DNA of 64,000 nt, from positions 3,206,652 through 3,270,651 of the forward strand of contig NZ_AP024545.1 of NCBI RefSeq assembly GCF_018406605.1, in the 5' to 3' direction. The translations under genes and the position numbers were made by a program. The notes under the pieces are model-generated. The model was not told the DNA's origin and made no database searches. It was given only the letters and a program-made list of their open reading frames with translations. This stretch comes from Noviluteimonas caseinilytica (GTDB taxonomy: Bacteria; Pseudomonadota; Gammaproteobacteria; Xanthomonadales; Xanthomonadaceae). This document shows positions 24,836 through 33,680 of the stretch, in pieces. Positions within the stretch are counted from its first letter, which is position 1. Each line of letters opens with the position of its first letter.

Positions 24836-25920
24836 ACGACACCCCGCGCAAGATCCTGCACGTCGACATGGACGCGTTCTACGCGTCGGTGGAGCAGCGC
24901 GACGACCCGGCGCTGCGCGGCCGGCCCGTGGTCGTCGCTTGGCGCGGCGCGCGGTCGGTGGTGTGCGCCGCGAGTTACGAAGCGCGCACCTTCGGCGTGC
25001 GCTCGGCGATGCCCGCGGTGCGCGCCGAACGCCTCTGCCCGCAGGCAGTGTTCGTGCCGCCGGACTTCGTGCGCTACAAGGCCGTCTCGAAGCAGGTGCG
25101 CGAAATCTTCGCCCGGCACACCGACCTGATCGAACCGCTCTCGCTCGACGAGGCCTACCTCGACGTCACCCACACCTTCACCGGCCTGCCCAGCGCCACC
25201 GCCACCGCGCAGGCCATCCGCGCCGCGATCCGCGAAGAGACGCACCTCACCGCCTCGGCGGGCGTGGCACCCAACAAGTTCGTCGCGAAGATCGCGTCGG
25301 ACTGGAACAAGCCCGATGGCCTGTTCGTCGTCCGCCCGCACCAGGTGGAAGCGTTCCTCGCGCCGTTGCCCGTCGGGCGCTTGCCCGGCGTCGGCAAGGT
25401 GATGGAAGGCAAGCTCGCGGAACTCGGCGTCGCCACCGTCGCGGACCTGCGCGCACTGGGCGGCGCCGCGCTCGAACAACGCTTCGGTCGCTGGGGACGC
25501 CGTCTGCACGAACTCGCGCACGGCATCGACGACCACCCCGTGCAACCCGAACGCCCGACGATGCAGATCAGCGCGGAAGACACGTTCGAAAGCGACCTGC
25601 GGTTGAGCGAACTCGAACCCCACATCCGCCGCCTCGCGGAGAAAGCGTGGGCCGGCTACGAAAAGGAACGCGCGACGCCGCAGGGCCGCATCGCGCGCAC
25701 GGTGGTCCTCAAGCTCAAGACCGGGGACTTCCGGACCCTGACGCGCAGCCTGACGCCGCCGGAGCCGCCGACGTCGGTCACCGAAGTGGCCGAAATCGCC
25801 TGCGCGTTGCGCGAGCGGGTCGACCTGCCCTCGCGCACCCGCTATCGCCTGGTGGGGGTGGGCCTCTCGGGTTTCGTCGACGCCGACCGCCTGGCCGCCC
25901 AGCACGATCTGTTCGGCTAG
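24832..25920 (+). CDS. dinB: DNA polymerase IV (Y-family)
   Basis: A 362-residue translesion polymerase. Active-site motifs are HVDMDAFYASVEQRDDP (first aspartate), SLDEAYLD (the second acidic pair), then SAGVAPNKFVAKIASDWNKP. The thumb region has KVMEGKLAELGVATVADL. The little-finger domain occupies the last about 110 residues. The C-terminal clamp-binding motif is probably QHDLFG, matching the QxxLF beta-clamp peptide. The start is GTG at 24832 overlapping the previous stop; no SOS box can be assigned upstream of this operon by eye. High-error DNA synthesis across lesions is expected. Confidence 0.94.
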   Translation: MNDTPRKILHVDMDAFYASVEQRDDPALRGRPVVVAWRGARSVVCAASYEARTFGVRSAMPAVRAERLCPQAVFVPPDFVRYKAVSKQVREIFARHTDLIEPLSLDEAYLDVTHTFTGLPSATATAQAIRAAIREETHLTASAGVAPNKFVAKIASDWNKPDGLFVVRPHQVEAFLAPLPVGRLPGVGKVMEGKLAELGVATVADLRALGGAALEQRFGRWGRRLHELAHGIDDHPVQPERPTMQISAEDTFESDLRLSELEPHIRRLAEKAWAGYEKERATPQGRIARTVVLKLKTGDFRTLTRSLTPPEPPTSVTEVAEIACALRERVDLPSRTRYRLVGVGLSGFVDADRLAAQHDLFG

Positions 25921-25955
25921 TGGGTTCAACCTCCTCCGGCCCGGCGCTCCGCCGC

Positions 25956-26057
25956 GATGAGGGCAATAGGTCCTTGCCCGGCGCGTTCCGCTATCCCTGC
26001 TCCAGGCACCGGCCGTGCGCCATCCATGGCGCACTTCAAGGACCTATTGCCCTCATC
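25956..26057. repeat. 102-bp inverted-repeat element A with 21-bp perfect arms
   Basis: Arms at 25956-25976 and 26037-26057 are exact reverse complements (left arm opens GATGAGGGCAATAGG). Nested just inside the right arm is a second hairpin, 26015-26034, with a 9-bp perfect stem (GTGCGCCAT / ATGGCGCAC) and a CC loop. No open reading frame fits. The element could form a stable cruciform or RNA structure downstream of dinB. Confidence 0.9.
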
Positions 26058-26160
26058 ACGTCGAAGCGCTTCGCGACCGGAACGTTGCGACGCTGCGTGG
26101 GAGTAGCGCCTTGCACCGAATCTCTGTGTTGCTGGCGAACAGCTGCACTCGGACGGACGG

Positions 26161-26271
26161 CGCACTGCACGCCCAGCCAATCCCGCTCCGCTACCTCGCC
26201 ATCCCTGGCTGCGAGCAACGGCGCCGCCCATCCATGGGCGGCTGGGCGGGATTGGCTCGGCGTGCGGTGCG
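26161..26271. repeat. 111-bp inverted-repeat element B, same design as element A
   Basis: Arms 26161-26186 and 26246-26271 are reverse complements with 24 of 26 positions matching. The inner hairpin 26223-26242 has a 9-bp perfect stem (GCCGCCCAT / ATGGGCGGC) and again a CC loop, lying beside the right arm. Both elements carry CCGCTA...CCCTG between left arm and inner hairpin. The two therefore look like members of one family, 103 nt apart. Confidence 0.85.
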
Positions 26272-26407
26272 CCTCACCGATACGTTGCTGGCCGCGGCTT
26301 CGGGTTGGGGAAGCAGAGCATCGCTACTGGTGCGTCAATCGCTGGCGCTTTGCTTGCGCAACAGAATTTACGAAAGGACCAGTTTCGTCGCTGCTCATTG
26401 ATAGAGA

Positions 26408-26524
26408 GCCCCCTTTGAGTCAAAGGGGGCGGCGCGACAGCGCGGGGGAATGTGGGTGTACAGGGCTGGGGCCCGAAGTTTGCGCAGCAAACTTTGGGAG
26501 CGCTTTGGCGCGCCCGCGCCAAAG
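26408..26524. repeat. Three further palindromes ahead of ybhP
   Basis: First, GCCCCCTTTGA / TCAAAGGGGGC (26408-26418 and 26420-26430), an 11-bp stem about a single G. Second, AAGTTTGC / GCAAACTT (26476-26483 and 26487-26494) with loop GCA. Third, CTTTGGCGCG / CGCGCCAAAG (26503-26512 and 26515-26524) with a CC loop. Together with elements A and B they fill the 650-nt gap between dinB and ybhP; 26272-26407 shows nothing else. Confidence 0.85.
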
Positions 26525-26570
26525 GGCTGCCTGAATGCGCTCCTCACGGTCGGCCACCGACAATGGCCCC

Positions 26571-27311
26571 ATGCCGACCCTCACGGTCCTCACCCTCAAC
26601 GCCCACATGGGCTTCGACCTGCTCAACCGGCGCTTCGTCCTGCACGAGCTGCGCGAGGCCGTGCGCAGCGTGTCGGCCGACCTCGTCTTCCTCCAGGAAG
26701 TCATGGGCGAGAACGCGCGGCATGCGAAGAGGCACGCGGCCTGGCCCGCGGCCACGCAGTACGACTTCCTCGCCGACACGCTCTGGCCCCACGCCGCCTA
26801 CGGGCGCAATGCGGTCTATCCGCACGGGCACCACGGCAACGCCTTGCTTTCGAAGCACCCGATCGCGGCGCATCGCAACCGCGACGTCTCCATCCAGGGA
26901 CACGAAGAGCGCGGCCTGCTGCACGCGGAGATCGCGATTCCGGGCAGCCCCGTGCTGCACGCCATCTGCGTGCACCTGGGCCTGCGCGAATCGCATCGCC
27001 GCGAACAGTTGCGGCTGCTGTCCGCCGTGGTGCACGACGAGATCCCCGCCGACGCGCCGTTGGTGATCGCGGGCGACTTCAACGACTGGCGCGTGCGCGG
27101 CCATGCGCTGGTGAAAGCCTGCGGCCTGCGCGAAGTGTTCGAAGCGGCGAACGGCCGCGTCGCGCGCACCTTCCCCGCCCGCCTCCCGCTGCTGCCGGTG
27201 GATCGCATCTACGTGCGCAACGTCGAAGCGCATGCGCCGCGCGTGTTGTCGGCGCGCCCGTGGTCGCACTTGTCCGACCACGCCCCGCTCGCCGTGGAGG
27301 TGCAGTGGTGA
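26571..27311 (+). CDS. ybhP: Endonuclease/exonuclease/phosphatase-family protein, YbhP-like
   Basis: A 246-residue EEP-fold hydrolase. Metal and catalytic motifs are LTLNAHMG (N), DLVFLQEVMGE (E), then VIAGDFNDW (the D and N pair), and SDHAPLAVEV (D and H) at the end. The protein probably cleaves phosphodiesters; the natural substrate of YbhP is unknown. The ATG at 26571 starts at MPTLTVLT; the earlier in-frame ATG at 26535 lies in repeat sequence. It is followed by clsB with a GTGA overlap, the same order as E. coli ybhP-ybhO-ybhN, so a lipid-linked function is plausible. Confidence 0.9.
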   Translation: MPTLTVLTLNAHMGFDLLNRRFVLHELREAVRSVSADLVFLQEVMGENARHAKRHAAWPAATQYDFLADTLWPHAAYGRNAVYPHGHHGNALLSKHPIAAHRNRDVSIQGHEERGLLHAEIAIPGSPVLHAICVHLGLRESHRREQLRLLSAVVHDEIPADAPLVIAGDFNDWRVRGHALVKACGLREVFEAANGRVARTFPARLPLLPVDRIYVRNVEAHAPRVLSARPWSHLSDHAPLAVEVQW

Positions 27312-28534
27312 GCCCGCACGTGCCGCCGCTGCCGTGGCGCCATCCGCGCACGCCGGGCCCGTGGCGCGATGGCAATCGCATCACGCTGCTGGAGAACGGC
27401 GAACAGTTCTTCCCCGCCGCGTTCGCCGCCATCGCCGGCGCGCAGCGCGAAGTGCTGCTCGAAACCTTCATCCTGTTCGAAGACCAGGTGGGCCGCGACC
27501 TGCAACGCGCGCTGATCCAGGCCGCCAACCGCGGCGTGCGCGTGGACCTCACGATCGATGGCTACGGCTCGCCGTCGTTCACGCCGGAATTCCTGTCCGA
27601 GCTCGTCGCCGCCGGCGTGCGCGTGCACGTGTTCGATCCGCACCCGGGCTGGCTCGGCATCCGCGTCAACGTGTTCCGCCGCCTGCACCGCAAGTTGCTG
27701 ATCGTGGATGGCATGCGCGCCTTCATCGGCGGCATCAATTTCTCGGTGGACCACCTCGCCGGTTCCGGGCCGGAGGCGAAACAGGATTACTCGGTCGAAC
27801 TCGAAGGTCCGATCGTCGGCGACCTGCTCAGCTTCGCGCGCGCCGCGGCGGCGGGCGACGGCACCGGCGAAGCGTGGCGCCATCCGGCCGAGGTCTCGCG
27901 CGACACCGCCGGCACGGCGTCGGTGCTGTTCGCGCTGCGCGACAACCGCCATCGGCGACGCGGCATCGAGCGCGAATACCGCCGCGCGATCGCCAACGCG
28001 CAGCGCGAGATCATCATCGCCAACGCGTACTTCTTCCCCGGCTTCGGGTTCCTGCGCGAATTGCGGCGCGCGGCGAAGCGCGGCGTGCGCGTGTGCCTGA
28101 TCGTCGCCGCCGAATCCGACACGCCCATCGCGCATCCCGCCACGCGCACGCTGTACCGGCACCTGTTGTCGGCGCAGGTGGAGATCGTCGAATACTGCGA
28201 GCGTCCCTACCACGGCAAGGTCGCGATCATCGACGACGACTGGGCGACGATCGGTTCGAGCAACCTGGATCCCTTGAGCCTGTCGCTGAACCTGGAGGCC
28301 AACATCTTCGTGCGCGACCGCGCCTTCGTGCAGGCGTTGCGCGCCAGCCTCGACGCGCTGCGCCAGCGCCAGTGCCACGCGATCGAGCGCACGCAGCTCG
28401 GGCCGCGCCGCTGGTGGCACGCGATGGCGCGGCCGGTGCTCTTCCACGTGCTGCGGCGCTTCCCGCGCTGGGCCGGCCTGCTGCCGGCGCACACGCCGCG
28501 CAAGCAGATCCTCAGCGCGGAACAGACGGCATGA
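27308..28534 (+). CDS. clsB: Cardiolipin synthase B
   Basis: A 408-residue phospholipase D-superfamily enzyme that makes cardiolipin or related lipids. Two HKD motifs are seen: HRKLLIVDGMRAFIGGINFS (HxKx4D, first half) and YHGKVAIIDDDWATIGSSNL (second half). The length and the opening RDGNRITLLENGEQFFPAAF fit ClsB (YbhO), not ClsA or ClsC, since there are no N-terminal membrane helices. The GTG start (27308) overlaps the ybhP stop, and the ybhN start overlaps its own stop, so all three are translated as a unit. The protein acts at the inner-membrane face. Confidence 0.95.
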   Translation: MSPHVPPLPWRHPRTPGPWRDGNRITLLENGEQFFPAAFAAIAGAQREVLLETFILFEDQVGRDLQRALIQAANRGVRVDLTIDGYGSPSFTPEFLSELVAAGVRVHVFDPHPGWLGIRVNVFRRLHRKLLIVDGMRAFIGGINFSVDHLAGSGPEAKQDYSVELEGPIVGDLLSFARAAAAGDGTGEAWRHPAEVSRDTAGTASVLFALRDNRHRRRGIEREYRRAIANAQREIIIANAYFFPGFGFLRELRRAAKRGVRVCLIVAAESDTPIAHPATRTLYRHLLSAQVEIVEYCERPYHGKVAIIDDDWATIGSSNLDPLSLSLNLEANIFVRDRAFVQALRASLDALRQRQCHAIERTQLGPRRWWHAMARPVLFHVLRRFPRWAGLLPAHTPRKQILSAEQTA

Positions 28535-29496
28535 AGCGCGTGCGACATCCCGCATGGCGGCGGTTGCGGCACGTGCTGTTCGCCGCGTTCCTCGTGCTGG
28601 TCGCGGTGCTGCTGGTGCGCGCGGCGCGCGGCATCGCGTGGCACGAAGTGTGGGCGGCGTTGCGCGCGCTGCAGCCGTCGACGCTCGCCATCGGGCTGGC
28701 GCTCACCGCCGCGAGCTATCTCGTCTACGGTGGCTACGACCTCGCCGGCCGCGCCTATGCGCAGCACGACCTGCCCGCGCGCCGCGTGCTCGCGATCGCC
28801 GCGGTGGCGTACGCGTTCGCGCTGAACATCGGCGCCCTGCTCGGCGGCGCCGGTTTCCGCTTGCGGATGTACGCGAAGGACGGCGTACCGCTCGGCAAGG
28901 TCACGCGCGTGATCGTGTTTTCCGCGGCGACCAACTGGATCGGCTACCTCGTGCTGGCCGGGACGTTGCTCGCGAGCGGACAGGTGTCGCTGCCGCCGGC
29001 GCTCGCCATGCATGGCCTGGGCGATGCCACGGTGTTGCGCGTGCTCGGTGGCGTGATGCTCGCGCTCGGCGTGGCGTACCTGCTGGCCTGCCGCGCCACG
29101 CACGGGCGGATCTTCCATGCGCGCGGGCACCATTTCCGCTTCCCGAGCCTGCGCCTGGCACTACTGCAGATCGCGCTGTCGGTCGCGAACTGGTCACTGA
29201 TGGGCGCGGTGGTCGCGACCTTCCTGCCGCAGGCCGGGTATGCGGCGGTGCTGACGGCGCTGCTGCTGGCGTCGGTCGCCACCGCGCTGGTCCACATTCC
29301 CTCGGGCATCGGCGTGCTGGAAGCCGTATTCATCGCGATGCTCGGCCACGCGGTGCCGGCGCCGCGCCTGATCGCCGCCCTGCTCGCCTACCGCGCCTGC
29401 TACTACCTCGTGCCGCTGGCGTTCGCGACCCTCGGGTTCGCTGTCATGGAACTGCGCGGTCGCCGTGCAATCCTCGGGGCCCCGGCCAACGGCTGA
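28531..29496 (+). CDS. ybhN: YbhN-like integral membrane protein (LPG synthase TM-type)
   Basis: A 321-residue membrane protein of the UPF0104/lysylphosphatidylglycerol synthase transmembrane family. There are about eight hydrophobic segments; conserved-looking blocks are YGGYDLAGRAYAQHDL, ALNIGALLGGAGFRLRMY (the R-rich motif of the family) and HIPSGIGVLEAVFIAMLG, which matches the family's PGGLG-x-E-type signature. There is no catalytic synthase domain. The start overlaps the clsB stop (ATGA, 28531-28534). In E. coli the same order exists. It may move or scaffold phospholipids. Confidence 0.92.
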   Translation: MKRVRHPAWRRLRHVLFAAFLVLVAVLLVRAARGIAWHEVWAALRALQPSTLAIGLALTAASYLVYGGYDLAGRAYAQHDLPARRVLAIAAVAYAFALNIGALLGGAGFRLRMYAKDGVPLGKVTRVIVFSAATNWIGYLVLAGTLLASGQVSLPPALAMHGLGDATVLRVLGGVMLALGVAYLLACRATHGRIFHARGHHFRFPSLRLALLQIALSVANWSLMGAVVATFLPQAGYAAVLTALLLASVATALVHIPSGIGVLEAVFIAMLGHAVPAPRLIAALLAYRACYYLVPLAFATLGFAVMELRGRRAILGAPANG

Positions 29497-29567
29497 GGCA
29501 GCGGCCGGTGTGCACGTCGCCGTGCGTTGCCTCCGGATAGGGTCGCCGTCGGAAGTCGAGGAAGACC

Positions 29568-32500
29568 ATGGATGCGAAAGCGCACGAGTCCGACCCTCGC
29601 CCGGTGGAAGGCGAGTGGTTGCGGCGCGTCCGCGAATTCGACTGGTCCGCCACGCCCCTGGGGCCCCTCGCCGCCTGGCCGCCCACCTTGCGCAGCGCGC
29701 TGGCGGTGCACGAAACCGAGATCGACCACCTGCGCCGCCTGCAGGCCCTGAGCACGCGCCTGGTGCGTGACGACGAGGACGAAGACGGCCTGCTGCAGGA
29801 CGTGATGGCCGCAGCGATCGCGATCGTCGGCGCCGACAGCGGCGAACTGCGCCTGGTGCGCGACGACGGCAGCCTGGACCTCATCGTCACCCAAGGCCTC
29901 GAGTCCGACTTCCATCGCTTCATCGATGCGACCGAAGCCACGGCCGCCGCGGCCGAAGCCGCGCGCGGTGCACGCCGCGTGCTCGTCGAATCGGTGCGCG
30001 GCTCCGAACTCTTCGGCCCCGGCGCGCACGATGCCCTCGCCCGCGCGGGCGTCGGTGCGTTGCAGGCCTCGCCGCTGCTCGCGCGCGACGGGCGCGTGCT
30101 CGGCGTGCTCAGCACGCACCATCGCGACGCGGTGCCCGGCGAGCGCGACCTGTTGCTGCTCGACCTGCTCTCGCGCCAGGCCGCCGACTGGATCGAACGC
30201 GCGCACGCCGCGGGCCGCCTGGAACACAGCGAGCGTCGCCTGCAGACGATCCTCAACCAGACCGTCGCGGGCGTGATGGTGCTCGACGCCGACGGCCGCA
30301 TGAGCTACGTCAATCCGTGGTGGTGTCGCACGCTGGGGTACCGCGAGGAAGAATTGATCGGGCGCTACGTCGCGTACATCGTCGATCCGGCGTGCGTGGA
30401 AATCGCGGCCGACGGCCTGCGCCAGCTCGAAGCCGGCGCACCCAGCCTCACGCTCGAGAAGCGCTACCGCGGCAAGGACGGCCAGAGCCTGTGGGGCAGC
30501 GCGAGCATCAATGCCTTGCGTGGACCGGATGGCCGCTACGAAGGCTGCGTGGCGGTCGTCGTCGACATCGGCGGACACAAGCGCCTGGAGGATTCGTTGC
30601 GCGAGCAGGCCAGCCGCCTGCAACTCGCGTTGTCGACCGGGCGCCTGGGCACGTGGCACATCAACCTGCAGACGCTGGAGGTGCAGGCCTCCGACCAGTG
30701 CAAGGCGAACTTCGGATTGCGGCCCGACGAACCGATGGATTTCCGTCGCGTCTTCGAACACCTGCTGCATCCGGAGGATCGCGCCGCGATGCGCCGCGCG
30801 CTGGCCGACACCAATGCCGCGCATGCCGACTACGACGCCGAGTTCCGCGTGGTGTGGCCCGACGGCAGCGTGCACTGGATCGTCTCGCGCGGCCGCGCCA
30901 CGCACGACGCCAGGGGGCGCGCGGTGGCGATGACCGGCGTGAACTTCGACGACACCGAACGCCGCGGCGCCACCGAGCGCCTGCAGCAGAACGAAGCGCT
31001 CCTGCAACGCACGATCGAAGACGCGCCGCTCGCGCTCGCGCTGCACGCCGACGATGGCCAGATCCTGCAGCTCAGCCGCAGCTGGGTGGAACTGACGGGC
31101 TATTCGCTCGAGGACGCCCCGATCCTGCAGGCGTGGCTGCGCCGCGCGTACGACGTGCGCGACGGGGACTTCGCCGAACGCATCGCGCAACTGTTCGAAG
31201 CCGAACACGCGATGCTGCAGACCGACGTGGAGATCGTCACCCGCGGCGGGCAGCCGCGCACGTGGAGCCTGAGTGCGTCCTCGCCCGGGAAGCTGCGCGA
31301 CGGTCGCCGCTTCGTCGTGGCGATGGCGCTGGACATCACCGAGCGCAAGCGCGCCGAAGCGTTGTTGCGGCGTTCGGCGGCGCGCGCGGCGTATCGCGTG
31401 GTGCTGAGCGACGCCTTGCGCACGCTCGCCGATCCCGAAGCCATCCAGCGCGCGGCGGCCTCCACCCTGTGCGAGCACCTGCGCGCCGATCGCGCGATGT
31501 ACGGTGAAGTGCAGGAAGACGGCGACACGGTGCATGTCACCGTCGACCACGTGCGCGCGGGCATGCCGTCCATCGTCGGCGACTATCGCCTCGTCAATTT
31601 CGGCGAAGACCTCGCCCATCGCCTGCGCGACGGCCGCACGGTGGTGCTGGACGATGCGCACGTGGCGAGCACGCTGGGCGTCGACGAACTCGCCGAATAC
31701 GCGCGCGTGCAGGTGCGCGCGCACGTCACCGTGCCGCTGGTGAAGGACAGCCGCATGGCGGCCGTGCTCAGCGTGCACCAGGCCACGCCGCGCCTGTGGA
31801 CGGGCGACGAGATCGCGCTGATCGAGGAGACCGCCGAGCGCACGTGGGCCGCGATCGAACGCGCCCGCGCCGAAGCCGCCGTGCGCCAGAGCGAAGCGCG
31901 CCTGGAAGACCAACTCGCCGATGCCACGTTGTTGCAAAGCATCAGCGCCGAGCTCGTGCACGAAGACGACCAGCAGCAGCTGTACGACCGCATCGTGGCG
32001 GCGGCGATGGCGATCATGGATTCGCAGTTCGCGGTGCTGCAGCGCCTGCATCCCGAGCGCGGCGACGGCGGCCAGCTCGAATTGCTGTCCGCGCGCGGCT
32101 TCGACGAAGACGCCGCGCGCCCCTGGCACTGGATCGACGCGGGCCCGCAATCGCAGAGTTGCAGCGCGGCGTCGCTGCGCCTGGGCCATCGCAACATCGT
32201 GCCCGACGTGGTCGCCTGCGCGGAGATGGACGGCTCCGCCGACCTCGAACGCTACCGGCACACCGGGATCGCCGCCGTGCAGAGCACGCCGCTGTTCGCG
32301 CGCGATGGCCAGGTGGTCGGCATGTTGTCCACGCACTGGTCGACGCCGCACGCGCCCGCCGAGCGCGACCTGCGCCTGCTCGACATCCTGGCCCGCCAGG
32401 CCGCGGACCTGATCGAACGCCGCCAGGCGCTCGAAGACCTGCGCGCCGCCGACCAGCGCAAGGACGAATTCCTCGCCACGCTCGCGCACGAGTTGCGCAA

Positions 32501-33548
32501 TCCCCTCGCCCCGCTGCGCAACTGCCTGCACATCCTGCGCGCGCGCGAAGGCGACGACGCGCAGATGCGCAAGCTGCACGGGATGATGGAACGCCAGGTC
32601 GCGAACATGGTGCGCCTGGTCGATGACCTGATGGAGGTCTCGCGCATCACGCGCGGCGAGATCGAACTGCGCCGCCAGCGCGTCACGCTGCGCGAAGTGC
32701 TCGAAGGCGCGGTGGAAACCAGCCGCCCGCTGATCGAACAGGCCGGCCACCATTTCCATTTCGACCTCACGGCAGAACCGCTGCCGCTGGACGCCGACCC
32801 GATGCGCCTGGCGCAGGTGTTCACCAACCTGCTCAACAACGCGGCGAAGTACACGCCGTCCGGCGGCGAGATCACGCTGCGCGCCACGCGCGACGGCGGC
32901 GTGGCCGAAGTGCTGGTGCGCGACAACGGCATCGGCCTGCCGCAGGACATGCTGACGCAGGTCTTCGACATGTTCACGCAGAGCGAGCATGGGCGCGCGC
33001 ATTCGCAGGGCGGCCTCGGCATCGGCCTGACGCTCGTGCGCAGCCTGGTGGAACAGCACGGCGGGACGGTGGAAGCGCGCAGCGACGGCGTGGGCCAGGG
33101 CAGCGATTTCGTCGTGCGCCTGCCGCTGGTCGCCTCGAAGGTGCAGGAGACAAGCGCAGGCGATTGGCCGATCGTGCGCGCGCCGGAGGCGATGTCGATC
33201 GTGATCGCGGACGACAACCACGAGAGCGCCGATTCGATGGCGCTGTTCCTGCAGATGCGCGGGCACGACGTGCGCACGGTCTACGACGGACGCGCGTGCC
33301 TGGAAGCGATCGCGGAACGTCGTCCGGACGTGGTGCTATTGGACTTGGGCATGCCGGTCCTGGATGGCTTCGAAACCTGCCAGCGCATCCGCTCGATGCC
33401 GGGCGGCGACCACATCGCGATCATGGCGACGACGGGCTGGGGCCAGGATGCGGACCGCCAGCGCAGCGCGCAGTGCGGCTTCGATGCGCACCTGGTGAAG
33501 CCGGTGGATCCGGCGTTGTTGCTTGCGCGGTTGGACGCGCTGCACTGA
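29568..33548 (+). CDS. Large hybrid histidine kinase with GAF/PAS sensors and receiver
   Basis: A 1326-residue soluble hybrid kinase with no membrane segment. Domains in order: a WSATPLGP...WP N-terminal motif (about 20-45), GAF (about 50-205), three PAS/PAC modules (about 225-600; the first reads YVNPWWCRTLGYREEELIG, the last ends DITERKR), GAF (about 615-765) and GAF (about 785-950). The kinase core follows with H974 in FLATLAHELRNPLAPL, N-box LNNAAKYTP, G1 VRDNGIGLP and G2 GGLGIGL. The C-terminal receiver (about 1205-1326) has phospho-acceptor D1259 in VLLDLGMPVLDG. It senses cytoplasmic signals through several domains; no response-regulator gene is adjacent. Confidence 0.93.
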   Translation: MDAKAHESDPRPVEGEWLRRVREFDWSATPLGPLAAWPPTLRSALAVHETEIDHLRRLQALSTRLVRDDEDEDGLLQDVMAAAIAIVGADSGELRLVRDDGSLDLIVTQGLESDFHRFIDATEATAAAAEAARGARRVLVESVRGSELFGPGAHDALARAGVGALQASPLLARDGRVLGVLSTHHRDAVPGERDLLLLDLLSRQAADWIERAHAAGRLEHSERRLQTILNQTVAGVMVLDADGRMSYVNPWWCRTLGYREEELIGRYVAYIVDPACVEIAADGLRQLEAGAPSLTLEKRYRGKDGQSLWGSASINALRGPDGRYEGCVAVVVDIGGHKRLEDSLREQASRLQLALSTGRLGTWHINLQTLEVQASDQCKANFGLRPDEPMDFRRVFEHLLHPEDRAAMRRALADTNAAHADYDAEFRVVWPDGSVHWIVSRGRATHDARGRAVAMTGVNFDDTERRGATERLQQNEALLQRTIEDAPLALALHADDGQILQLSRSWVELTGYSLEDAPILQAWLRRAYDVRDGDFAERIAQLFEAEHAMLQTDVEIVTRGGQPRTWSLSASSPGKLRDGRRFVVAMALDITERKRAEALLRRSAARAAYRVVLSDALRTLADPEAIQRAAASTLCEHLRADRAMYGEVQEDGDTVHVTVDHVRAGMPSIVGDYRLVNFGEDLAHRLRDGRTVVLDDAHVASTLGVDELAEYARVQVRAHVTVPLVKDSRMAAVLSVHQATPRLWTGDEIALIEETAERTWAAIERARAEAAVRQSEARLEDQLADATLLQSISAELVHEDDQQQLYDRIVAAAMAIMDSQFAVLQRLHPERGDGGQLELLSARGFDEDAARPWHWIDAGPQSQSCSAASLRLGHRNIVPDVVACAEMDGSADLERYRHTGIAAVQSTPLFARDGQVVGMLSTHWSTPHAPAERDLRLLDILARQAADLIERRQALEDLRAADQRKDEFLATLAHELRNPLAPLRNCLHILRAREGDDAQMRKLHGMMERQVANMVRLVDDLMEVSRITRGEIELRRQRVTLREVLEGAVETSRPLIEQAGHHFHFDLTAEPLPLDADPMRLAQVFTNLLNNAAKYTPSGGEITLRATRDGGVAEVLVRDNGIGLPQDMLTQVFDMFTQSEHGRAHSQGGLGIGLTLVRSLVEQHGGTVEARSDGVGQGSDFVVRLPLVASKVQETSAGDWPIVRAPEAMSIVIADDNHESADSMALFLQMRGHDVRTVYDGRACLEAIAERRPDVVLLDLGMPVLDGFETCQRIRSMPGGDHIAIMATTGWGQDADRQRSAQCGFDAHLVKPVDPALLLARLDALH

Positions 33549-33635
33549 TGGCTCGCCGATCCTGCGAAAACAGGAATCCATGGGGCGCTGCAGAAGCCCG
33601 CCTGGGGTGAAGACCGCGTCGCCCGAACCCGCGGC

Positions 33636-33680
33636 GGGGTAAGAATTTCTCGCCGACGTGGCGGCGAAAATTCTCACCCC
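33636..33680. repeat. AT-centred inverted repeat
   Basis: GGGGTAAGAATTTCTCGCCG on the left (33636-33655) faces CGGCGAAAATTCTCACCCC on the right (33662-33680), with loop ACGTGG. Pairing is near-complete with small bulges. It sits 90 nt after the histidine-kinase stop and could serve as its 3' end, although no T-tract follows. Confidence 0.75.

Noticed and set aside
25956..26271. Inverted repeats as the ends of a single insertion element
   Set aside because: There is no coding sequence between the arms and each element is complete in about 100 bp; a non-autonomous element cannot be excluded but is unproven.
29403..33266. Minus-strand frame of 1287 codons
   Set aside because: It lies wholly antisense to the histidine kinase, whose GAF/PAS/HisKA/REC motifs are clear. 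The frame has His/Arg/Gln-rich nonsense and no domain.
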